DNA of 27,573 nucleotides from Actinomycetes bacterium (GTDB lineage Bacteria; Actinomycetota; Acidimicrobiia; Spongiisociales; UBA4744), in assembly GCA_024641205.1 (NCBI GenBank), contig JAHEDM010000001.1, positions 1-27,573 on the forward strand. Direction: 5' to 3'. The first letter of the stretch is position 1, and every line of letters starts with the position of its first letter. Made by a program: the position numbers and the translations under genes. Positions 23,142 to 27,573 of the stretch are shown in pieces. The notes beneath the pieces were generated by a model. The model searched no databases. It was given only the letters and a program-made list of their open reading frames with translations, and was not told where the DNA came from.

Positions 23142-23969
23142 ATGCCACCACTGGCAGGCAAAACCATGTTCATCTCAGGGGGAAGCCGCGGGATCGGATT
23201 GGCCATCGCCAAACGCGCCGCCCGAGATGGAGCCAACATCGCCTTCATCGCCAAGACCGCCGACCCCCACCCGGCTTTGCCGGGAACGGTGTATACCGCC
23301 GCCGCCGAAATCAAGGAAGCCGGTGGCCGAGCCTTGCCGATCGTCGGGGATATTCGCAACGAAGATCAGGTTGAGGCAGCCGTTGAGGCGGCAGTTGAGC
23401 TATTCGGCGGAATCGATATCTGCGTCAACAACGCCAGCGCCATCAACCTGGCCAACACCGAGTCATTGCCTATGAAACGATACGACCTCATGCAGAACAT
23501 CAACACCCGCGGCACGTTCCTGGTGTCCAAGACGTGCATCCCCTACCTCAAACAGAGCAAGAACGGTCATATCCTCACGCTCAGCCCTCCGCTCAACCTC
23601 GCACCCCATTGGTTCAAGAACCACGTTGCGTACACCATCGCCAAGTACGGCATGAGCATGGTGACGCTCGGCTTGTCCCAGGAACTGGCGGACGATGACA
23701 TCGCCGCCAACTGCCTATGGCCGAAGACCATCATCGCCACTGCCGCTGTCCAGAATCTGCTGGGCGGCGACCAGGCGATGGCCCTGTCACGTCGGCCCGA
23801 GATCATGGCCGACGCCGCCTATGAGATCTTCAAGAAGGACGCCAGGACCACCACCGGCAACTTCTACATCGATGAAGACGTGCTGATCAAAGCAGGGATT
23901 TCCAACTTCGACGAGTACGGCTACGGAGACGCAGGCAAGCTGCAGCTGGATATCTTCTTGGACGAGTAA
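23142..23969 (+). CDS. HSDL2-like short-chain dehydrogenase
   Basis: A 275-aa short-chain dehydrogenase/reductase close to the N-terminal domain of hydroxysteroid dehydrogenase-like protein 2. The cofactor loop is GGSRGIG (13-19), NNAS is at 96-99, and the YxxxK pair is Tyr164/Lys168 in AYTIAKYG; the serine is Ser148 in LTLSPPLN. HSDL2 hallmarks are IAKTADPHPALPGT, CIPYLKQSKNGHIL and LWPKT. The sterol-carrier domain of animal HSDL2 is absent. The substrate is unknown, probably a lipid-derived carbonyl or alcohol. ATG 23142 has GGGAGAGGA just upstream and matches the family start; GTG 23094 would add 16 residues. Confidence 0.9.
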   Translation: MPPLAGKTMFISGGSRGIGLAIAKRAARDGANIAFIAKTADPHPALPGTVYTAAAEIKEAGGRALPIVGDIRNEDQVEAAVEAAVELFGGIDICVNNASAINLANTESLPMKRYDLMQNINTRGTFLVSKTCIPYLKQSKNGHILTLSPPLNLAPHWFKNHVAYTIAKYGMSMVTLGLSQELADDDIAANCLWPKTIIATAAVQNLLGGDQAMALSRRPEIMADAAYEIFKKDARTTTGNFYIDEDVLIKAGISNFDEYGYGDAGKLQLDIFLDE

Positions 23970-24014
23970 CCAGCAACCAGCAAAGACACACCCGACTCGT
24001 CACTCGTGTTGCGA

Positions 24015-24040
24015 AAGGGTCCTCCGGCCCCTTGTCTTTC
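24015..24040 (+). terminator. Possible terminator after the HSDL2-like gene
   Basis: AAGGG (24015-24019) pairs with CCCTT (24029-24033), extended by two G-C pairs across one mismatch, and is followed by the T-rich TGTCTTTC. This would isolate the sigma-factor unit from upstream transcription. Confidence 0.4.
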
Positions 24041-24129
24041 CCGGCTCACTATGGCGTTGTTACCCATAACCGAGAAGAAAAGGGGTCGGTTCGTCGTCCA
24101 ACAGGGTGAGGACGGAGGACAGTGGCATC

Positions 24130-24657
24130 GTGACCAGCGCATCCGAGACCAAGACGGTCAGTCCGGAAGCCTTCCTAGAGATGGTGCGGACGCACGACCA
24201 CCGACTTCGGGCTCTTGCTTTCCGTTTGCTGGGGGATCGAGATCGAATGGACGACGCTCTGCAAGAGGCCTATCTGAAGGCCTTCCGAGCATTACCCGGT
24301 TTCCGCGGAGAGGCGGCAACAGGAACCTGGCTGTTCCGAATCGTCTACAACACCTGCGTCGACGAGATCCGGCGATCAGCCCGGGCCAATCTGGTGCCGG
24401 TCCCTGAGGTTGATCAACCCGATCCGAACTCGGATCCGGCAGAGATCACCTATCGATCGGACGAGCTGGCAGCGGCACTCAGCGACCTGAGCGAACAGGA
24501 CAGGGCCTTGGTCATGTTGGTTGACGGTGAGGGTTTCCCGTATCAAGACACGGCCCGAATTCTCGGCTTGCCGGTAGGCACCATCGCCTCCCGGCTGCAC
24601 CGGGCGAGACGGACGCTGCGCAAAAGCCTCGCTGATTATCGAGGTGAGCAACGATGA
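24130..24657 (+). CDS. ECF-type RNA polymerase sigma factor
   Basis: A 175-aa sigma-70 factor with only regions 2 and 4. Region 2 spans about 12-83 (DDALQEAYLKAFR, then TGTWLFRIVYNTCVDEIRR, the -10 recognition helix). Region 4 spans about 112-168 (LSDLSEQDRALVMLVD, then the helix-turn-helix YQDTARILGLPVGTIASRLHRAR for -35 recognition). It would direct polymerase to a small regulon in response to a signal. I take GTG 24130 as start, with GGAGG about 11 nt upstream; GTG 24106 in frame is possible. The stop overlaps the start of the membrane protein by 4 bp (ATGA), the classic arrangement for a sigma factor and its anti-sigma factor. Confidence 0.9.
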   Translation: MTSASETKTVSPEAFLEMVRTHDHRLRALAFRLLGDRDRMDDALQEAYLKAFRALPGFRGEAATGTWLFRIVYNTCVDEIRRSARANLVPVPEVDQPDPNSDPAEITYRSDELAAALSDLSEQDRALVMLVDGEGFPYQDTARILGLPVGTIASRLHRARRTLRKSLADYRGEQR

Positions 24658-27278
24658 ACGACTACCGAGACACTGCTCTTGGGACCGCCCTCCAGGAACT
24701 GCCTGTTCCGGAACACCGAGCCGGATTCTGGGACACGGTCGCGGCCGACCTGGCAGGCCTGCCAAAGACCGTCGACCAGGAACCAAATGCGAAACCCGAC
24801 GCTCCGTTACCGCATATGCCGCGCGAGAAGGCTTCGCCTCAGAAGATTCGTCGCTTCCATCGATGGGGTTGGGCGTTCGCCGCCGCCGCAATGATCGCAA
24901 TCGCGATCGGAGTCGTCGCCGCCCTGCAGCTGTTCCGCGGCGATCCGGGCCCGATGATCGAGGATCCCACGACAACGACTACTGCGACGACGAGTCCCGC
25001 TCCGGACAACTCAGTGCCGGACCCCATCGGGACTGGAATGGGGCCGTCCTTTGCGGTCATCGATGGTGAAGGCGGTGTGGGGCACAATTCCTCCCTCGTC
25101 GTCGGAGCCGACGGCGTCCCTCTAATCGTTTATTCCACGCCCTTCGAGGAGAGCCCCTTGAGATTGGCCCGCTGTGCCGACTCTGGCTGTTCCGGCAAGG
25201 CCACCGTTAACGGCGTGGAGCCGAAGGGGAGTTGGTACGAAGCGACGATGGCGATGGGGCCCGATGGCCTGCCGGTGTACGTGTGGATGTCTTCCCCCCC
25301 GGACGGCGAAGAAGGGAATAGCGTCGTCAACCTGTTCAAATGCACCGATCCGGGCTGCTCTGAAGGCACCCTCTCGGAACTCGGACCGGGCGAACTGTCC
25401 CCCGACCTTGCGGTCGGTCCGGACAACCTGCCTGCGGTGCTCGTCAGTACATGGGACGGCACCGCCACGCTGATCAAGTGCGACGACCCGGCTTGCACCA
25501 CCAACCGTCGCAACACCATCGACGAAATCGGCTCGATGCGTAGTGGTCTTCCAAAGATCGCAGTGGGAACCGGTTCAACTCCCGTGATCGCCACGTCCCT
25601 CGCGTCCGCCGAAGGAGAGACTCCATATGTGACGGTCCTGAACTGCTCGGACCCGGCCTGCGCCGGCGAGGTCTTCGTATCCCCCCTGACGGTACGGTCG
25701 CTCGGGATCGAGGAACTGGCAGTGTCTGGAGATGGGGTTCCCGTCATTCTCACCATATCCATGCCCGAAGCCACCCAAGAGCTTGCCGGTGACCTTGTCC
25801 TGATCGGTTGCACCGACCCTGCCTGCGCCTCCCCAACCGTCACAGTGCTTGCCCAGTTGAGCGGCCCACTCCCAGGAGAGCTAGGGGAAGGCAGATTCGG
25901 GTCGATGGCGATTTCACCCAACAACCGAGTGTCCGTCGCGTATGTTGACCGATCCATTGCAGGGGGAATCCTGACGGTCGCTACCTGCACCGACCCGGTT
26001 TGCTCCGGCGGAGTAACTCACTCTCCAACCCAGAAGGTGTCCGAATTTGTGTGGACCTCGACTGCTCTCAATCCTCAAGGCAACCCGGTTGTCGCCTACA
26101 ACTCCTACAACACCCTCCACGTCATGGTGTGTGCCGATCCAGCGTGTACCGCGCCGGAATTCGCATTGCCTCCAACAAAACCGGCGGACCGGTGGGAGAC
26201 CACCATCGTCGACGAAGCCGGGGCGCGGCTCGAAGGGTTCAGCCCCTCGGTGGTGATCGACCGTAGCGGATTGCCCATCATTGTCTACAACTCCGACGAA
26301 GGGACGGCCCTGGTCTCGTGCAATGATCCCGCCTGCTCGGACTTCTCGACCACCGTACTGGAGGGAGGCGGCCAGGCGTCGGTTGTGCTCACCGTCGAGG
26401 GTCTGCCCGCGGTGATTTCGCACACGATGGAGTGGGACGGGGTGGCGCTGACTCTTTGCCATGACCGAAGCTGCGCCGACCGAGAGACGATCCGTGTGTT
26501 CGATGAGTGGGTGAATGGCGCTCCGGCGATCGCCACCAGCCCGCGCGGCGCCGTGGTGGCCTACCAACATCCCAGCGACTGGTACGTATGGGTGAAGACC
26601 TGCCTCGACGACACATGCAACGAGTTCGCTGAGGGAAGGCTGGAGAGCCTGGCCGACCCCGGGGAAGGCGAATTCCCCGACCGGTGGTACATCGATACGC
26701 TCGACATCGCGGTTCCCGGCGACGGCCTGCCGGTGATCGGGGTTGCCCAAACTGATGGAACAGTCCGGGTAGTCAAGTGCTCGATCTGGGACTGCACCGA
26801 ATCAACCACGGTCGTCGTTGCGGAAACTGGCTCTGATCAGGTAACTGCCGACCTGGCGATCGGAATCGACGGGTACCCGCTGATGGCGTACTACAACAAC
26901 GGCCGCCTTGAAGTGGCGGTATGCCACAACCCCGCTTGTCAGAACTTCACCGTCAACAGCATCGACGATTCGACGTCAGAGTTTATCGCCTCCGTCGGTC
27001 CGGACATCGAGGTGGGATCGGATGGACTCGCTTTGATTGCCTACTGGACACCCACCAGGGAGATGAAACTGGCACGCTGTCTCGACGAGCTATGCGATGA
27101 GACCGTTCTAGCGGATGTGGCCGATCTCAACACGTTCGGCATGGCCATCACGGCCGATGGATCACCGGTGCTGGCCTACTACCAAGGCTCAATCGAAGGT
27201 CACGATCCTGTGTCGGGTGAAGGCAACGACCTGCTGCTGGCTCGCTGCCGTGCCGGCACATGTGCCGACAATGAGTGA
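24654..27278 (+). CDS. Putative transmembrane anti-sigma factor with 14-repeat extracellular propeller
   Basis: An 874-aa protein. Residues 1-72 are cytoplasmic (helical ALGTALQEL and FWDTVAADLAG, then basic KIRRFHR), 73-94 a single membrane helix, and 101-120 a Thr/Pro linker. From 131 to the end are 14 repeats of about 53 residues, each with a GxDGLPVIxY-like strand followed by a strand ending in C-x4-C (often CTDPAC). Cysteine pairs begin at 174, 230, 276, 331, 386, 445, 493, 556, 602, 650, 709, 757, 809 and 865; no other cysteine exists. Blade-like strand order suggests one or two beta-propellers, and a strand ahead of repeat 1 (SFAVIDG) could close onto the last repeat, which lacks its outer strand. 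The zinc anti-sigma HxxxCxxC motif is absent. Anti-sigma function is inferred from coupling to the ECF gene and from topology; ligand sensing is a hypothesis. Confidence 0.8.
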   Translation: MNDYRDTALGTALQELPVPEHRAGFWDTVAADLAGLPKTVDQEPNAKPDAPLPHMPREKASPQKIRRFHRWGWAFAAAAMIAIAIGVVAALQLFRGDPGPMIEDPTTTTTATTSPAPDNSVPDPIGTGMGPSFAVIDGEGGVGHNSSLVVGADGVPLIVYSTPFEESPLRLARCADSGCSGKATVNGVEPKGSWYEATMAMGPDGLPVYVWMSSPPDGEEGNSVVNLFKCTDPGCSEGTLSELGPGELSPDLAVGPDNLPAVLVSTWDGTATLIKCDDPACTTNRRNTIDEIGSMRSGLPKIAVGTGSTPVIATSLASAEGETPYVTVLNCSDPACAGEVFVSPLTVRSLGIEELAVSGDGVPVILTISMPEATQELAGDLVLIGCTDPACASPTVTVLAQLSGPLPGELGEGRFGSMAISPNNRVSVAYVDRSIAGGILTVATCTDPVCSGGVTHSPTQKVSEFVWTSTALNPQGNPVVAYNSYNTLHVMVCADPACTAPEFALPPTKPADRWETTIVDEAGARLEGFSPSVVIDRSGLPIIVYNSDEGTALVSCNDPACSDFSTTVLEGGGQASVVLTVEGLPAVISHTMEWDGVALTLCHDRSCADRETIRVFDEWVNGAPAIATSPRGAVVAYQHPSDWYVWVKTCLDDTCNEFAEGRLESLADPGEGEFPDRWYIDTLDIAVPGDGLPVIGVAQTDGTVRVVKCSIWDCTESTTVVVAETGSDQVTADLAIGIDGYPLMAYYNNGRLEVAVCHNPACQNFTVNSIDDSTSEFIASVGPDIEVGSDGLALIAYWTPTREMKLARCLDELCDETVLADVADLNTFGMAITADGSPVLAYYQGSIEGHDPVSGEGNDLLLARCRAGTCADNE

Positions 27279-27284
27279 CCCATC

Positions 27285-27318
27285 AAGCCCGGTCCGGTGG
27301 GGGTAGCGGACCGGGCTT
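27285..27318 (+). terminator. Hairpin terminator after the propeller protein gene
   Basis: AAGCCCGGTCCG (27285-27296) pairs perfectly with CGGACCGGGCTT (27307-27318), a 12-bp stem with a 10-nt loop, starting 7 nt after the stop. No T-tract follows, so partial read-through into the next gene is possible. Confidence 0.7.
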
Positions 27319-27337
27319 CACAAACAAAGGGGGAAAG

Positions 27338-27573
27338 ATGAGAAAGACCCTCATCATCGTTGGATTGGCGATCCTGACTTTGACCATGACGGCCCTCCCC
27401 GCTACCGGCGAGGAGCCGTTCCCGCCGGCCGACTGGCAACAAAGCGCTCGTTTTTCAGGTGATTACCTGCACGCAAGCTTCGAGGGAGACACCGGCTATG
27501 TGACCGTCGACGGCTACGACGGAACCTTCAAGCTCCCCGGCGTCAAGGGAAAGGGGATCCAGGACGAACTCGT
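27338..27573 (+). CDS. Secreted protein with signal peptide, C-terminus beyond window
   Basis: 78 codons visible, open at the right edge. ATG 27338 follows a purine-rich AAAGGGGGAAAG. The N-terminus is a typical Sec signal peptide: basic MRK, hydrophobic LIIVGLAILTLTMTALP, and probable cleavage near residues 21-24. The mature part begins EEPFPPADWQQSARFSGDYL and continues with Tyr/Gly-rich, strand-like sequence; no cysteine appears so far. It is not recognisable. It lies 60 bp behind the propeller protein gene across a hairpin, so it may be part of, or a target of, the ECF unit. Confidence 0.75.
   Translation, partial: MRKTLIIVGLAILTLTMTALPATGEEPFPPADWQQSARFSGDYLHASFEGDTGYVTVDGYDGTFKLPGVKGKGIQDEL

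Noticed and set aside
23968..23984. Tandem ACCAGCA x2 after the HSDL2-like gene
   Set aside because: Two 7-bp copies are too little to claim a repeat element or attachment site.
24059..24070. GTTA-CCCA-TAAC inverted repeat upstream of the sigma gene as a sigma-specific promoter element
   Set aside because: It is only 4+4 bp and does not match a known ECF -35/-10 pair; no second copy was found near the secreted-protein gene.
1..27573. CRISPR arrays, tRNA or rRNA genes, insertion sequences and phage genes
   Set aside because: I looked for spaced direct repeats, cloverleaf-like gaps, transposase motifs and inverted ends; gaps are short and none was found.

Overview
The window is high-GC bacterial chromosome with closely packed genes, many GTG/TTG starts, ATGA/GTGA gene overlaps and several start codons lying 6-8 nt behind a TAnnnT box (leaderless style). 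The gene families (YwiC-like membrane protein, ParA followed by a Zn-ribbon protein, a five-helix Sec/Tat-type molybdoprotein, an ECF sigma with a propeller-type membrane protein) suggest an actinobacterium, plausibly of class Acidimicrobiia. That placement is inference; no rRNA, tRNA or marker phylogeny is available here. There is no phage, insertion sequence, CRISPR array or RNA gene that I can support.

Layout. 1-3277 (minus): two half-size ABC exporters overlapping by 4 bp, probably a heterodimer; the second one runs off the left edge. 3278-3632: divergent promoter region with a perfect 12-bp palindrome. 3633-5435 (plus): a 600-aa DmdC-type acyl-CoA dehydrogenase. 5444-5512: a GC-rich palindromic cluster between convergent genes. 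5559-9360 (minus): a soluble atypical histidine kinase with an unrecognised C-terminal domain, a PNPOx-fold flavoprotein and a membrane-anchored sulfite-oxidase-fold molybdoenzyme. 9430-10045 (minus): the remnant of a five-blade glycosidase-like gene with a one-base frameshift. 10107-11441 (plus): a sphingosine-1-phosphate-lyase-like PLP enzyme. 11655-12791 (minus): DUF819 membrane protein. 12926-14883 (plus): cupin, Tag glycosylase, YwiC-like protein, ending at a strong 18-bp hairpin that faces ppdK. 14942-18421 (minus): pyruvate phosphate dikinase and a GNAT acetyltransferase. 18562-23969 (plus): YgjP-like metallopeptidase, MsrB, ParA with a coupled Zn-ribbon protein, a hypothetical protein, an AlkA-like glycosylase, a two-helix membrane protein and an HSDL2-like dehydrogenase. 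24130-27573 (plus): ECF sigma factor, translationally coupled to an 874-aa single-pass membrane protein, then a secreted protein cut by the right edge.

The most striking item is the sigma/membrane-protein pair at 24130-27278. The membrane protein has a short cytoplasmic N-terminus, one membrane helix, a Thr/Pro linker and 14 extracellular repeats. Each repeat carries one C-x4-C pair, so all 28 cysteines of the protein lie in this pattern, and the order of strands suggests one or two closed beta-propellers. The simplest reading is a one-piece anti-sigma factor whose sensor is a disulfide-stapled propeller. Other items worth a look are the orphan ParA with its Zn-ribbon partner, the Sec/Tat molybdoenzyme, the soluble kinase with a new C-terminal domain, and a set of probable leaderless promoters. 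The remaining genes are mostly housekeeping: base-excision repair (two glycosylases), methionine sulfoxide repair, PEP/pyruvate metabolism and acyl-CoA oxidation.
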